A stretch of 64,000 bases of DNA from Pseudomonas aegrilactucae (GCF_019168305.1 NZ_JAHTBI010000045.1:21751-85750); one strand, 5' to 3'. Positions 7,928 to 18,447 are shown, counted from the stretch's first letter. Numbers and translations are program-made. The notes: a model not told the origin generated them from the letters alone.

Positions 7928-9698
7928 CGGCGTTGATCCACTCTTTCACGACCTGGGCCACACGGCCCGGGTCTTCGGCCACCAGGCTCTTGATTGCGTT
8001 CAGCTGAGCGTCATAACCCTCGCTCGGGCTCGGCAACAGAATACTTTGCGGACCACCCAGGCTGACGCGGTCGTTGGCCAGATCGCCATCCAGACCGAGC
8101 ATGCCACCCAGCTCCATGTCGCCATCGGCACCGGCGCCCTGCTTGCCGTTGCCGGTGATGTTGTTGAGTACCGGGCGCAATACGCCGAACACCAGTACCA
8201 GGATGAACACCACGCCCAGCACCTGCTTGACGATATCCCAGAACCACGGCTGCTGGTAGAACGGGATCTCGGTGAACACCTCGCCGCGGTCGGCGGCGAA
8301 CGGTACGTTGATCACGCTGACACTGTCACCGCGGCTGGCATCGAAGCCCACTGCGTCCTGCACAAGGCGGGTGAAGCGAGCCAGGTCTTCTGCGCCCCAC
8401 GGGGCACGGGTCGACTCACCGGTGGCCGCGTCCAGCTTGACCTGATCGTCGACCACGACCGCCACCGACAGACGGCTCAAACGGCCCTGCTGCTGACGGG
8501 TGTGGCTGATCGAGCGGTCCAGCTCGAAGTTCTTGGTCGACTGCTCGCGCTTGTCGGCCGGGTAGGGCGCCAGCATGGGCTGACCGGTGGCCGGGTCCAT
8601 GATCTGCTGGCCGTTGGCATCCAGCAGAGGCTGGCCTGGCTGGATCATGCCGGCGGCGGCCTGGGCCTGACCGGTTTGCTGTGGCGCAGTGGCCGGACCG
8701 GGCGGCTGGTTGCTCAAGGCACCGGGCACGCCTTGCGGCCCAATGCTGCTGGTGCGTTGTTCGTTGACCGACTGCTCGCTGCGCAAGGCCGGCTGGTCAG
8801 GGTTGAACTGCTCGGAGGTCGACTCGACCGCGCTGAAGTCGACATCGGCCGACACTTCAGCCTTGTAGCGATCGTTGCCCAGCACCGGCAGCAGGATGTT
8901 GTGCACACGCTGGGTGAGCATGCCTTCCATGCGGCGGCTGTAGTCGAACTGCTTGCCGGCCATGCTCAGCTCGGAGTTCTCGCCCTGGTCGGACAGCAGG
9001 TTGCCCTTCTGGTCGACGACCGTGACCTGCCCCTTGTTCAGTTCCGGCACGCTGGCCGCCACAAGATTGACGATCGCCATCACCTGGCCGGGCTCGAGCG
9101 AACGGCCGGAGTACAGTTCGACCAGTACCGAGGCACTGGGCTTGCGCTCGTCACGCACGAACACCGAGCTCTTCGGGATCGCCAGGTGCACACGGGCACC
9201 CTTGACGTTGTTGAGGCTGGAGATGGTGCGTGCCAGTTCGCCTTCCAGGCCGCGACGATAGCGCGTCGCCTCCATGAACTGGCTGGTACCCAGGCCCTGC
9301 TCCTTGTCGAGAATCTCGAAGCCGACATTGCCGTCACCCGGCGCCACACCGGCGGCGGCGAGTTTCAGGCGGGCTCGGGACAGGTCTTCGGACTTGACCA
9401 GCAAGGCACCGGAATTGGGCTCGACGTTGTACGGGATATCGGCAGCGGCCAGGGTATCCATGACCTGCTTGGTGTCCATGCCCGCGAGGCTCGCGTACAG
9501 CGGACGGTAATCAGGCTGCTGTGACCAGAGCACCACGGCAAAGCCGATCGCCACGCTCGCCGCCAACCCGACCAGCAGGCCGACCTGACGCAGCATGGGC
9601 ATCTGTGAAATGTTTTCCAGAAAGGACATGCCGAACAGCGGCGGCTTGGGGGCCGGGCTACCTTTGGCGGGCACGTTATCGACGACTGCTTCGGCCAT
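7920..9698 (-). CDS. fliF: Flagellar MS-ring protein FliF
   Basis: FliF (592 aa) is the inner-membrane MS-ring scaffold. There are two membrane segments, at about residues 37-58 (VGLLVGLAASVAIGFAVVLW) and about 470-495 (IVKQVLGVVFILVLVFGVL), bracketing a large periplasmic part. The YscJ-like ring domain is visible in GEDLSRARLKLAAAG-type sequence and LEGELARTISSLNNVKGARV. The C-terminal tail (VAQVVKEWINADE) is the FliG-binding segment. It starts 16 bases after the end of fliE. Confidence 0.97.
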   Translation of the reverse strand: MAEAVVDNVPAKGSPAPKPPLFGMSFLENISQMPMLRQVGLLVGLAASVAIGFAVVLWSQQPDYRPLYASLAGMDTKQVMDTLAAADIPYNVEPNSGALLVKSEDLSRARLKLAAAGVAPGDGNVGFEILDKEQGLGTSQFMEATRYRRGLEGELARTISSLNNVKGARVHLAIPKSSVFVRDERKPSASVLVELYSGRSLEPGQVMAIVNLVAASVPELNKGQVTVVDQKGNLLSDQGENSELSMAGKQFDYSRRMEGMLTQRVHNILLPVLGNDRYKAEVSADVDFSAVESTSEQFNPDQPALRSEQSVNEQRTSSIGPQGVPGALSNQPPGPATAPQQTGQAQAAAGMIQPGQPLLDANGQQIMDPATGQPMLAPYPADKREQSTKNFELDRSISHTRQQQGRLSRLSVAVVVDDQVKLDAATGESTRAPWGAEDLARFTRLVQDAVGFDASRGDSVSVINVPFAADRGEVFTEIPFYQQPWFWDIVKQVLGVVFILVLVFGVLRPVLNNITGNGKQGAGADGDMELGGMLGLDGDLANDRVSLGGPQSILLPSPSEGYDAQLNAIKSLVAEDPGRVAQVVKEWINADE

Positions 9699-9713
9699 GA
9701 CTCAATCTCGCCC

Positions 9714-10040
9714 TTATACCGGCATCTGCATGATGTCTTGATACGCCTGAACCAGTTTGTTACGCACCTGGGTCAAGGCCTGGAACGACACACTGGCCTT
9801 CTGCGAGGCGATCATCACGTCGGTAAGGTCGACGCCGCTCTTGCCGATCTCGAAGGCATTGGCCAACTGATTCGACGCCTGCTGGGTATCGCTGACCTTG
9901 TTGATGGCCTGGCCAAGCATGTCGGCAAAACCACTCTGGCCAAGCTCTGGCGCAGGGGCAGCCTTCGACATCGACATGGCGTCCATCTGCATGGCCCGCA
10001 TGTCCAACATCAATCGATTAAATTCAACACCTTGGCTCAT
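9714..10040 (-). CDS. fliE: Flagellar hook-basal body protein FliE
   Basis: FliE (108 aa) joins the MS ring to the proximal rod. The motif [33 protein letters not shown] (read in parts) is the FliE hallmark near the C-terminus. The start [10 protein letters not shown] at 10040 is chosen because GGAGAG lies just upstream and the length fits the family; a 12-residue N-terminal extension would cross the ribosome-binding site. This is the first gene of the fliEFGHIJ operon, with an RpoN box 60 bases upstream. Confidence 0.95.
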   Translation of the reverse strand: MSQGVEFNRLMLDMRAMQMDAMSMSKAAPAPELGQSGFADMLGQAINKVSDTQQASNQLANAFEIGKSGVDLTDVMIASQKASVSFQALTQVRNKLVQAYQDIMQMPV

Positions 10041-10099
10041 GGACTCTCTCTCCGGCGACCCGCATTTTTTTGACACTACGCAGCGGACACGCAGAACTT

Positions 10100-10115
10100 A
10101 GCAACAAGAGTGCCA
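10100..10115 (-). promoter_or_regulatory. RpoN promoter for fliEFGHIJ
   Basis: The minus strand reads TGGCAC-TCTTG-TTGCT, a perfect match to the sigma-54 consensus, about 60 bases before the fliE ATG. Confidence 0.9.
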
Positions 10116-10156
10116 GCTCTACCCTATTGTCCAACAAAAAACCCAACAGCGGTCGT

Positions 10157-11542
10157 TCAAAGACCACTGGCGTAAAGACTCGCCTCGACGTCCAGCCCCG
10201 CATCGCGCATCTGCGCCAACTTGTAGCGCAAGGTGCGTGGGCTGATGCCCAGGCGCTCGGCAGCTTCCTTGCGCCGGCCACGCTCGGCGCGCAGGGTGTC
10301 GATGATCATCTGGAACTCGTGACGGCGCAGGTCATCACCCAGGCCGGCAGGCTCGGCCGCCTCGACCCCGGGCGCCACCGGCTCGACGAGGCTCGACGCC
10401 AGCAGGGGCAGCACCCCGGCAAGGCAGAAATCCGCCGCCTCGATCACTCCACCCTGCTGCAGGATCAACGCACGCTGGATGGCATTGTCCAGCTCGCGCA
10501 CATTGCCAGGCCAGGGGTACTCGGTCAGGCACGCCTGCGCCTGCACCGACAGCCGCACCGGCGCATGCTTCATTTTATTGACGTGGCGCGCCAGCAAGCG
10601 CTCGGCCAGCGGCAGAATATCGGCGCTGCGCTCGCGCAACGGACGCCAGGCCAACGGAAATACCGACAACCGATAGAACAGGTCCTCGCGAAAACGCCCC
10701 GCCGCCACTTCGCCCGCAAGGTCGCGGTTGGTGGTGGCGACCACGCGGATGTCCAGGGCGATCGGCTTGCGCCCGCCCACACGCTCCACCTCCCGTTCCT
10801 GCAACACGCGCAGCAGCTTGGCCTGCAACCCAAGGGGCATCTCGGAAATCTCGTCGAGCAACAGCGTGCCGCCGTCGGCCTGCTCGAACTTGCCGGCCTG
10901 CGCGGCAATCGCACCGGTGAAGGAGCCCTTCTCATGCCCGAACAGCGTGGCCTCGAGCATGTTGTCGGGGATCGCCGCACAGTTGATCGCCACAAATGGC
11001 TGGCTGGCACGCAGGGACTGCTGGTGAATGTAGCGTGCCAACACCTCCTTGCCGGTGCCCGACTCGCCGGAGATCAGCACCGTGGAATCGCTGCGCGCCA
11101 CCCGTGCGGCCAGTTCGAGCAACTGCGCACTGGCAGGCTCGCGCGCCACCGGGCCGTCGGCATCGGCACCACTGGCCACCCCCAGCGCATGGCGCGCCAC
11201 CAGGTCCAGCAGCGCACGCGGCTCGAACGGCTTGACCAGGTAGTCCGCCGCCCCCTGGCGCATCGCATCCACGGCCCGCTCCACCGCCGCATGTGCAGTC
11301 ATCAGCAGCACGGGCAACTGCGGCTGGCGCGCGCGCAGCGCCGCCAGCAACTGGTGGCCATCCATGCCTGGCATGTTCACATCACTGACCACCAGGCTGA
11401 AACCCTGGCGCCCAGCGGCGTCGAGCGCCTCCTCGGCCGAGCCCACCGCCTGGTAGGCGAAACCGCCCAGCTCGAGCGTGTCAGCCAGCGCCTGACGCAA
11501 TACACGGTCATCCTCGACCAGCAGGACCTTGATCGCACTCAT
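10157..11542 (-). CDS. fleR: Two-component response regulator FleR (sigma-54 activator)
   Basis: FleR (461 aa) activates class III flagellar genes such as hook, rod and ring genes. The receiver domain at residues 1-115 has phospho-acceptor Asp54 (VVSDVNMPGMDG). The AAA+ domain at about 135-370 has Walker A GESGTGKE (159-166) and the sigma-54-contact loop GSFTGA (206-211), a common variant of GAFTGA. A Fis-type helix-turn-helix lies at about 415-455 (RRKEAAERLGISPRTLRYKL). The start MSAIKVLLVEDD at 11542 overlaps the fleS stop as ATGA, so the in-frame upstream extension is rejected. Confidence 0.95.
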   Translation of the reverse strand: MSAIKVLLVEDDRVLRQALADTLELGGFAYQAVGSAEEALDAAGRQGFSLVVSDVNMPGMDGHQLLAALRARQPQLPVLLMTAHAAVERAVDAMRQGAADYLVKPFEPRALLDLVARHALGVASGADADGPVAREPASAQLLELAARVARSDSTVLISGESGTGKEVLARYIHQQSLRASQPFVAINCAAIPDNMLEATLFGHEKGSFTGAIAAQAGKFEQADGGTLLLDEISEMPLGLQAKLLRVLQEREVERVGGRKPIALDIRVVATTNRDLAGEVAAGRFREDLFYRLSVFPLAWRPLRERSADILPLAERLLARHVNKMKHAPVRLSVQAQACLTEYPWPGNVRELDNAIQRALILQQGGVIEAADFCLAGVLPLLASSLVEPVAPGVEAAEPAGLGDDLRRHEFQMIIDTLRAERGRRKEAAERLGISPRTLRYKLAQMRDAGLDVEASLYASGL

Positions 11543-12747
11543 GAGCGGGCCTGCGCCTGCGCACCGATCAGCGGCAGCGTCACCACCGCGCACGTGCCGC
11601 GCCCCACACGCGAGTACAGTTGCACGGCGCCTTGATGCGCACGCGCAACCGCCATCACCACGGCCAGGCCCAGCCCGGTACCAGTGGCCTTGGTGGTCAG
11701 GAACGGCTCACCCAGGCGGGCCAGCAACGCAGGCTCGATACCCGGCCCGGCATCACTGATGCACAGGCGCAGGTTCTGCTCGCGTCGATACAGGTGCACC
11801 TTGAGGCGCGCAGCATCGGGCGAGGCCTGCAGGGCGTTTTCGATCAGATTGAGCAGCGCCCCCACCAGCGTGTCGCGATTGCACAGCAACTCGCCCAGGT
11901 GGCTGTCACACTGCCAACGCACCGAATGCCCTTGCACCTGCACCTGCGCGGCCTGCTGCAGGGCCTGGAACAGCGCCTTGGGCGTGATGCGATCGGTCAA
12001 TGGCAACTCGCCACGGGCAAATACCAGCATGTCGCGCACCTGGTGCTCCAGCTCATGCAGACGCTCCTTGAGGCTGCCGGCAAAGCGTTGCTGCGTTTCC
12101 AGCGGCAAGCTCTGCTCGGCCAAGTGACTGGCGTACAGCAATGCCGCCGACAAGGGCGTGCGGATCTGATGCGCAAGGGACGCAACCATGCGCCCCAAGG
12201 TCGACAGACGCTCGTGACGAGCCAGTTGGCTTTGCAGGTGACGGGTTTCGGTGAGGTCGGTCAACAGCACCAACTGACCAGGCTCGGCATCCAGCGAGCG
12301 CGTGGCGATCGACAGCCGGCGACCATCACGCAACGACACTTCATGCCCATCGTCTTCGCGCGGTGCGAAGCTGCGGGCGATGACCTGACGCCACAGCTCG
12401 CCCACCAGCGGTGCGCCGAGCAGCTCGCAAGCTGCCGGATTGGCCTCGCGCACCTTACCCTGACCATCGATCACGATCACACCGCCCGGCAACAGCGTCA
12501 GCAGGTTCTGCAAGCGGTTGGCCAGGCGCTCCTTCTCGGCCAACTCCGCCATGCGCTGGGCACTGACCACCGCCAATTCGCCTTTGAGCTCGGTGACTCG
12601 GGCCTCGAGCAGGTTGTAGGACTGACTGAGTTGAGTCGATACCTGGTCGAACAGGGCAAACGCCTGCTCCAGGCCCTGCCGACCTTGCAGTTCGGCGGCA
12701 TCGGAGCGCTGAGGCTCGGTAGCAGGAATGTGGGCGGCGTGGGGCAT
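11539..12747 (-). CDS. fleS: Sensor histidine kinase FleS
   Basis: FleS (402 aa) is the cytoplasmic partner kinase of FleR. It has no membrane segment. There is a helical stretch at about 20-80, a PAS domain at about 80-170 (LLPGGVIVIDGQGKVREANPA), a HisKA domain with His193 (LAHQIRTPLSA), and an HATPase domain with N-box (LLNLIENALQA), DAGPGIEP and TGTGLGLAVVMAV. It is translationally coupled to fleR by a 4-base overlap. An RpoN box 53 bases upstream fits control by FleQ. Confidence 0.95.
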   Translation of the reverse strand: MPHAAHIPATEPQRSDAAELQGRQGLEQAFALFDQVSTQLSQSYNLLEARVTELKGELAVVSAQRMAELAEKERLANRLQNLLTLLPGGVIVIDGQGKVREANPAACELLGAPLVGELWRQVIARSFAPREDDGHEVSLRDGRRLSIATRSLDAEPGQLVLLTDLTETRHLQSQLARHERLSTLGRMVASLAHQIRTPLSAALLYASHLAEQSLPLETQQRFAGSLKERLHELEHQVRDMLVFARGELPLTDRITPKALFQALQQAAQVQVQGHSVRWQCDSHLGELLCNRDTLVGALLNLIENALQASPDAARLKVHLYRREQNLRLCISDAGPGIEPALLARLGEPFLTTKATGTGLGLAVVMAVARAHQGAVQLYSRVGRGTCAVVTLPLIGAQAQARS

Positions 12748-12799
12748 GGTGCTCTCTCGCGTGGCTCACCGTCATAAAACGGTATGTTGCCAGCGATAT

Positions 12800-12815
12800 A
12801 GCAATAGACGTGCCG
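12800..12815 (-). promoter_or_regulatory. RpoN promoter for fleSR
   Basis: The minus strand reads CGGCAC-N5-TTGCT with GG-N10-GC spacing, about 53 bases upstream of the fleS ATG. Confidence 0.8.
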
Positions 12816-12952
12816 AATACTGTCGAGAGGAGGTCGGCCTGGCCGCGAGACCCGCAGCAAAGCCAGCCAGGGCAGGCGTTACAGCCCTGCAAAAAACAAG
12901 GGTATAGAGCCTCAGCGGGCCTCGACCGAGGACCCACTGCCAGGAGCAGGCG

Positions 12953-14428
<1,476 letters not shown>

Positions 14429-14517
14429 GCAATAGCAACTTCCCTAGTCAACTCGACACCCTTCAAGGGCATGCTCGACATCATTCCGACTGAACGGTCA
14501 GTGTTCGGACGTCTGAA

Positions 14518-14545
14518 ATTAGAATACAGCCACTAGTTAAGTCAA
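14518..14545 (-). promoter_or_regulatory. Sigma-70 promoter for fleQ
   Basis: On the minus strand, TTGACT, a 16-base spacer and TCTAAT each match the consensus at 5 of 6 positions, about 90 bases upstream of the fleQ ATG in an AT-richer stretch. Confidence 0.65.
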
Positions 14546-14598
14546 AAAACCGCACACAGTCAAATTTATGGCGCATTGCTTTTTCCAACCGTCCAGCG

Positions 14599-14895
14599 TC
14601 AGCTGAACAGATGGTATACCTTTGCGGCGTTCTTCGCTTGGCGGATCTGTGTCATCTCGTCGACTATTGTTTGACGTTCACCACTTGCAACATCAATGAG
14701 TTGGCGATAAACGTCAAGCAATTCTTCCAGACTGCTACGCACACCCTGCTCGTTGGCCGATGCCTCGGCCAGTACGTCCTCGACGCAAACACGGCAGCTC
14801 AGGTCCAGCTCGGTGATGGCCTCCCAGTCGCGACTGGCCAGCGCCCCGAGCAGGGCATCACGGGTTTGTTCGATACGTTCGAGCACGGCACTCAT
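14599..14895 (-). CDS. fliT: FliT-like flagellar export chaperone (FleP position)
   Basis: This small helical acidic protein (98 aa) starts MSAVLERIEQTRDALLGALA. In this position, directly after fliS, pseudomonads carry a FliT-type chaperone, called fleP or fliS' in P. aeruginosa. It would bind the filament cap protein FliD before export. Size, helicity and position support the call, since sequence conservation of FliT is low. It starts 9 bases after the fliS stop. Confidence 0.8.
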   Translation of the reverse strand: MSAVLERIEQTRDALLGALASRDWEAITELDLSCRVCVEDVLAEASANEQGVRSSLEELLDVYRQLIDVASGERQTIVDEMTQIRQAKNAAKVYHLFS

Positions 14896-14904
14896 GGTGT
14901 TCTC

Positions 14905-15300
14905 CTAGGCGTCGGCAGCTTGATCGCCGATCGCATCCCAGCCTTCCTTCACGGTGATCAGCAGGCGCGCGACCTCGTTGAGGATCTCGGGATCGTTTTT
15001 CACGTTGGCTTCGACCAGTCGCTTGCTCATGTAGGCGTAGAGCGCGTCGATGTCGGCCAGCGCCTCGGCCTGGTTGTCCAGGTCCAGACCTTCGCGCAGA
15101 CCGCCGACGATGCCGATGGCCTTGCCGATCAGAATGCCTTTCTGGGCAATGTCATTGCGCGCAATTGCGCCCTTGGCCTGTGCAATACGGTCCAGGCCAC
15201 CCTGCATCAGCATCTGTACCAGACGGTGCGGGCTGGCCTCGGAGGTCTGGGCCACGCCGTTGACTTTCTGGTATTGCCGAAGGGCCAACATAGGATTCAT
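14905..15300 (-). CDS. fliS: Flagellin export chaperone FliS
   Basis: FliS (131 aa) binds the disordered C-terminus of flagellin in the cytosol and delivers it to FlhA. The family start is visible (MLALRQYQKVNGVAQTSEAS PHRLVQMLMQGGLDRIAQAK), with a helical bundle following. The ATG at 15300 is preceded by GAGGTAG. It is separated from fliD by a terminator-like hairpin, so it may be expressed from its own weak promoter as well as by read-through. Confidence 0.95.
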   Translation of the reverse strand: MNPMLALRQYQKVNGVAQTSEASPHRLVQMLMQGGLDRIAQAKGAIARNDIAQKGILIGKAIGIVGGLREGLDLDNQAEALADIDALYAYMSKRLVEANVKNDPEILNEVARLLITVKEGWDAIGDQAADA

Positions 15301-15327
15301 GTTCTACCTCGTAACAACGAAAAGGTT

Positions 15328-15357
15328 CATATACCGCCTGTATCGCCTGCGCGTCAA
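15328..15357 (-). promoter_or_regulatory. Possible sigma-70 promoter for fliS-fliT
   Basis: On the minus strand TTGACG, 18 bases and TATATG lie 28 bases upstream of the fliS ATG, directly after the fliD terminator. The match is modest. Confidence 0.3.
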
Positions 15358-15378
15358 AAAACTTTAGCGTTCAAAGCG

Positions 15379-15415
15379 AAAAGCCCGGAGACCCTCTAGG
15401 GGTACTGCCGGGCTT
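15379..15415 (-). terminator. Terminator-like hairpin after fliD
   Basis: On the minus strand AAGCCCGG pairs with CCGGGCTT around an inner loop, followed by TTCGC, 17 bases past the fliD stop. Confidence 0.65.
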
Positions 15416-15431
15416 CTGGCGACTCGGTCGA

Positions 15432-16832
15432 TCAGGAGTTCTTCTGCTGCGCCTCGATGGAGGCAAACATCGAGTTGATGTTCTTGCGCTGCGCCTCAAG
15501 CTTGCCGACCAGGGTGTCCATGGCCACGTAGCGCTTGGTCAGGGACTCGGTCAGCGAGTCGATGCGACGGTCCAGCGCCAGCTTCTGGTTGGCAAGATCG
15601 GCTTGCAGTTTGTCCAGGCCATTCTTGCGCGAATCGAGAATGCCGCCGGTCTGCAGATAGGGTTCGATCGCCTTGTTCATGCGCTCGAACACACCATTGG
15701 TGCCCGTGAACAGCTGCTGGACGTCGGCACCGAGCTTCTTGTCCTTCATCGCAGCATCGTACTTGGTACTGTTGAACTCGAGCGTACCGTCCTTCTGGGT
15801 GTTGATGCCCAACTGACTCAAGGTGGTCAGGCGATCACCATCACTCTCGGTCGCCAATTGCTTGCGCAGATCGGCTAGCAGAGAGCGCGTGGTAGGGTCG
15901 TTGGTCAACGAGCCGAGCACGGTGTTGCCTTCCTCATCCTTGCTCACGGCGGTAAGGGCGTTGGCCGCCTTTACCAGCGTGTTGTAGGCATCGACATAGG
16001 CCTGGACCGATTTTTTCAGGCCCTCGGTGTTTTCGCCCACGGTCACGGTAACGGTCTTGCCTGACTCTGTCTTCTGCAACAAGTCCAGAGTCATGCCACT
16101 GATGGCATTACTGACGGTGTTTGTCTTGCTCGTGACCTTCAGGCCATCGATTTCAATGACGGCATTCTGGGCCTGCTTGTCGATATACCCGGCACCGTTG
16201 CCAGCCATCTGCACGCCAGCAGGGATCTTGAGCTCGTCGATACCATCGACAGAGATGTCCGTTCCCTCGCCCGTCATGGTCGAACTGAATACCAGTCGCG
16301 ACCCATCCGCACCATTGACAAGGTTGGCACTGATGCCTTTCTCGGCCAGCGACGTATTGATGGTGTCACGCACGGATTGCAAGGTCGCACCTGCGCCGAT
16401 CTTCACGGTATGGGTGATACCGTCCTGAGTGATGAGCAGATCACCCTCGGGAATAGGCGTGGTGGCGCCGGTATCGAAGTTCTGGCTGGCCACCTTGGAC
16501 GAGGTGGCCAGCTCACCGATGCGAATCGAATACGAGCCCGGTACCGCGGTGTTGTTCGAGGTTGCCTTGAGCGTAGTGTCACTGCTGGACGTCGCCGTGT
16601 AGGCGCTGAAGGCGGGCGCGGTGGAGTCATTGAGCTTTTTCATCGCCGCCTGGTACACAGACAGCGCACTCTTGAGCGACGCAACACCAGAAAGCATGGC
16701 CGTATTGTTGGCGGTCTGGCGCTTGATCTGGTTGGACTTGGCATCGGTTTCACCCGCCACCAGCGTTTTCACGATAGCGTTGATATCGACGCCAGAACCC
16801 AGACCGGTGCCCGGTAAAATTGTACTCGCCAT
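15432..16832 (-). CDS. fliD: Flagellar hook-associated protein 2 / filament cap FliD
   Basis: FliD (466 aa) forms the cap that folds incoming flagellin at the filament tip and in Pseudomonas also serves as an adhesin. The N-terminus (GTGLGSGVDINAIVKTLVAGE) and C-terminal coiled segment (LDRRIDSLTESLTKRYVAMDTLVGKLEAQ) are the conserved terminal D0 parts; the middle is the variable D2-D3 region. The gene order flaG-fliD-fliS-fliT is standard. It starts 72 bases after flaG. Confidence 0.96.
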   Translation of the reverse strand: MASTILPGTGLGSGVDINAIVKTLVAGETDAKSNQIKRQTANNTAMLSGVASLKSALSVYQAAMKKLNDSTAPAFSAYTATSSSDTTLKATSNNTAVPGSYSIRIGELATSSKVASQNFDTGATTPIPEGDLLITQDGITHTVKIGAGATLQSVRDTINTSLAEKGISANLVNGADGSRLVFSSTMTGEGTDISVDGIDELKIPAGVQMAGNGAGYIDKQAQNAVIEIDGLKVTSKTNTVSNAISGMTLDLLQKTESGKTVTVTVGENTEGLKKSVQAYVDAYNTLVKAANALTAVSKDEEGNTVLGSLTNDPTTRSLLADLRKQLATESDGDRLTTLSQLGINTQKDGTLEFNSTKYDAAMKDKKLGADVQQLFTGTNGVFERMNKAIEPYLQTGGILDSRKNGLDKLQADLANQKLALDRRIDSLTESLTKRYVAMDTLVGKLEAQRKNINSMFASIEAQQKNS

Positions 16833-16904
16833 TGCTCTTCCCTCTTGGTTGCGCGCCGCCCGTAGCCGGTGAAGACTAGCGAACTCGCTGCTCGCCCGCC
16901 ACTG

Positions 16905-17270
16905 TCAGACCTTGGCGTCGAACAGCAGGCTGTTTACATCGCTGAGACTGTGAGCGATCTTCAACGCCTCTTCCGAAGGAAGTTGGCGGATCAGCTCACC
17001 GGTTTCACTGGCGATGACTTTAACTACAATTCGGCCGGATTCTTCATCCGTGGAAAATTCGAGATTGCGACGCGACGAGGCGAGAAACTTCTCGATGTCC
17101 TTGAGCGCGTTCTTTACTTTCTCAGCTTCGGACAGGCCGCTGTCGGCACGCTCCTTGGCTGGCGTGGTGGCTTCGACGGCCTCTACGGGCTTGACCGCAG
17201 GGCGCTCGGTGGGTTGCTCTACCGGCTTTGCAGCCTGGTAGGACAGGTTCAGCTTGACACTCATATCCAT
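16905..17270 (-). CDS. flaG: FlaG family flagellar protein
   Basis: FlaG (121 aa) is a short protein whose C-terminal half carries the FlaG signature (IVVKVIASETGELIRQLPSEEALKI). The N-terminal part is Pro/Glu/Lys-rich. FlaG influences filament length in several polar-flagellated bacteria, and its molecular role is not settled. The start MDMSVKL at 17270 is chosen over an upstream GTG because GAGAGG lies 8 bases before it. Only 72 bases and the fliC terminator separate it from fliC, and no RpoN box was found, so partial read-through from fliC is plausible. Confidence 0.92.
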   Translation of the reverse strand: MDMSVKLNLSYQAAKPVEQPTERPAVKPVEAVEATTPAKERADSGLSEAEKVKNALKDIEKFLASSRRNLEFSTDEESGRIVVKVIASETGELIRQLPSEEALKIAHSLSDVNSLLFDAKV

Positions 17271-17288
17271 GCCAACCACCTCTCAATG

Positions 17289-17326
17289 AAAAAGGCGGAG
17301 GAGCGCCACTGGTGCACTCCCCCGCC
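17289..17326 (-). terminator. fliC terminator
   Basis: On the minus strand GGCGGGGGAGTGC pairs imperfectly with GCGCTCCTCCGCC, followed by TTTTT, 16 bases after the fliC stop. Confidence 0.8.
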
Positions 17327-17342
17327 GATTACCGTCAGACGA

Positions 17343-18191
17343 TTACTGAAGCAGCTTCAGTACGGCCGATGGCAGTTGGTTGGCCTGGGCCAGAACCGAA
17401 GTCGACGCTTGTTGCAGAGTCTGCTGCTTGGTCAGCTGGGCAGTTTCAGCAGCGAAGTCGGTATCTTGTACACGGCTACGCGCAGCGTCGGCGTTTTCGT
17501 TGATGTTTTGCAGGTTGTTGATGGTGCTGGTCAGACGGTTCTGCACGGCACCCAGGTCGGCACGAGCGGTACCGATGGTAGCGATGGCGGTGTCCAGAGC
17601 GTCCATGGCGGCCGAGAAGTTGGTCTCGGCAGTGGCGCTGTCGCTACCGGCAATGGTGATTGCGGTAGTGAGGCCCAGGTCGCTGGCCAGGAATTTGCCG
17701 GTCAGGTCGATGCTGACCTGGTTTTCGCCGCCAGTGTTGGAGCCAACCTGGAAGGTCATGGTGCTAGCCGAACCGTCCAGCAGGTTCTTGCCGTTCAGTT
17801 GGGTGGACTGAGCGATACGGGTCAGCTCAGCAGACATCTGATTGAACTCTTTGTTCAACGAGTCACGGTTGGTCTCGTCGTTCGAGTCGTTACGCGATTG
17901 CAGAGCCAGTTCACGCATACGTTGCAGGATGTTGACCTGCTCTTGCATCGCGCCTTCAGCGGTCTGGGCGATCGAGATACCGTCGTTGGCGTTTTTGATA
18001 GCCATGGTCTGACCGCGGATTTGCGAGGTCATACGGGTAGCGATCTGCAGGCCGGCGGCGTCGTCTTTGGCGCTGTTGATTTTCAGGCCGGAGGACAGAC
18101 GAGTCATCGAGGTGCTCAGAGCGTCGGAAGCGCGGTTCAGGTTTTTCTGAACGTTCAGCGAAGTGACGTTGGTGTTTACGGTTAATGCCAT
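17343..18191 (-). CDS. fliC: Flagellin FliC (short type, 282 aa)
   Basis: This is the filament subunit. The conserved N-terminal D0/D1 (MALTVNTNVTSLNVQKNLNR, LSTSMTRLSSGLKINSAKDD) and C-terminal D1/D0 (VQDTDFAAETAQLTKQQ, VLAQANQLPSAVLKLLQ) are intact. Only about 90 residues lie between them (roughly 145-205 is the variable part), so the surface D2/D3 domains are minimal. Several Ser/Thr in GSASTMTF and AGSDSATAET are possible O-glycosylation sites; this is inference. The start MALTVN at 18191 is preceded by GAGGAA, and a strong FliA promoter lies 80-106 bases upstream. The glycosylation island lies just beyond. Confidence 0.97.
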   Translation of the reverse strand: MALTVNTNVTSLNVQKNLNRASDALSTSMTRLSSGLKINSAKDDAAGLQIATRMTSQIRGQTMAIKNANDGISIAQTAEGAMQEQVNILQRMRELALQSRNDSNDETNRDSLNKEFNQMSAELTRIAQSTQLNGKNLLDGSASTMTFQVGSNTGGENQVSIDLTGKFLASDLGLTTAITIAGSDSATAETNFSAAMDALDTAIATIGTARADLGAVQNRLTSTINNLQNINENADAARSRVQDTDFAAETAQLTKQQTLQQASTSVLAQANQLPSAVLKLLQ

Positions 18192-18270
18192 GACGAATTC
18201 CTCGTTTGTGGGTATTGCGGCTTCCGGCCCTGGCAACCGCCGGGTGTGGCCTAGAGAACCTTCGTAATGG

Positions 18271-18297
18271 TTATCGTCGTCGGTGCAAGTTGCTTTA
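18271..18297 (-). promoter_or_regulatory. FliA (sigma-28) promoter for fliC
   Basis: The minus strand reads TAAAGCAA, 11 bases, then GACGATAA, close to the consensus TAAAGTTT-N11-GCCGATAA, about 80 bases upstream of the fliC ATG. Confidence 0.9.
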
Positions 18298-18400
18298 GGG
18301 CTTTTTTGGAATTTTTTTAATGGCACCCTGCCACCCCAATGAAATCAAGGGTTTGACGCCAGGTTTCTGACCCCTGTGGTGGGCGCTGGATAGCGCTGAC

Positions 18401-18429
18401 ACCTTCGCCAGCAAGGCTGGCGCCTACAG
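18401..18429. repeat. REP-like palindromic element
   Basis: The sequence contains CTTCGCCAGCAAGGCTGGCGCC, in two halves CGCCAGC and GCTGGCG around AAG. The same core occurs at 45859-45876, so it belongs to a dispersed family. Confidence 0.6.
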
Positions 18430-18447
18430 ATCACCGATGTGCCAGGC

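Noticed and set aside
9950..10160. Search for a tRNA, CRISPR array or insertion sequence here and elsewhere in the window
   Set aside because: No cloverleaf, spaced direct repeats, transposase or integrase was found in any intergenic region.
17271..17342. Possible separate RpoN or FliA promoter for flaG-fliD
   Set aside because: The 72 bases before flaG show no GG-N10-GC box and no TAAA-N15-GCCGATAA match, so only read-through from fliC is supported by what I can see.
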